Source of the DNA: UBA6181 sp016934015
Lineage (GTDB): Bacteria > Bacillota_I > Bacilli_A > Acholeplasmatales > Acholeplasmataceae
Assembly (NCBI GenBank): GCA_036584525.1
Contig: JAZHDG010000029.1
Location: 1-5,824 of the forward strand
Length of the DNA stretch: 5,824 nt
Direction: 5' to 3'
The notes under the pieces were generated by a model. The model ran no database searches. It was given only the letters and a program-made list of their open reading frames with translations, and had not been told where the DNA came from. Positions 5,770-5,824 of this stretch are shown here, piece by piece (positions within the stretch are counted from its first letter, which is position 1; the number at the start of each line of letters is the position of its first letter). The translations under genes were made by a program, and so were the position numbers.

Positions 5770-5824
5770 CCCATATGGTCTTCCTCGATGACCCCCTTAT
5801 CCTCTTTATCTCCTATCTGCAGGT

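Noticed and set aside
5682..5822. Minus-strand frame of 46 codons open to the right edge
   Set aside because: It could be a C-terminal fragment, but its length is unremarkable and half of it is the 66-nt repeat; no family recognised.

Overview
This is an AT-rich, low-GC Gram-positive-like window (Bacillota or a walled or wall-less relative such as Acholeplasmatales; the exact lineage cannot be fixed from the sequence). All supported genes are on the minus strand. Trp codons inside genes are TGG, and the three stops that can be seen are TAA. There is therefore no sign of the UGA=Trp code of Mycoplasma, and the standard bacterial code fits.

Layout, read in the direction of transcription (right to left). 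(1) 5824-5200: a gene-poor stretch holding two copies of a 66-nt direct repeat, a hairpin beside one copy, an A/T palindrome, and possibly eroded coding sequence. (2) 5188-5098: a ribosome binding site, a 14-codon mini-ORF, and a strong hairpin with a T tract whose base overlaps the mini-ORF stop codon. Together these look like a leader-peptide/terminator attenuator. (3) 5063-2322: a 913-residue predicted lipoprotein. It has a lipobox, three short beta repeats, a 13-triplet collagen-like stalk, a post-collagen motif, a beta-rich middle, an X2/Ig-like domain, and four C-terminal OB-fold-like units. (4) 2315-2289: its terminator, followed by the glmS upstream region. (5) 2139-358: glmS, complete. 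(6) 358-1: the start of glmM, overlapping the glmS stop by one base (TAATG) and running off the left edge.

GlmS makes glucosamine-6-phosphate and GlmM converts it to glucosamine-1-phosphate, so the left third is a compact, translationally coupled start of the UDP-GlcNAc pathway. The lipoprotein is a separate transcription unit, set off by terminators on both sides, and is predicted to be a surface-anchored, extended multi-domain protein. Its ligand is unknown. The points most worth a second look are the putative attenuator, the lipoprotein architecture, and the 66-nt repeat pair.
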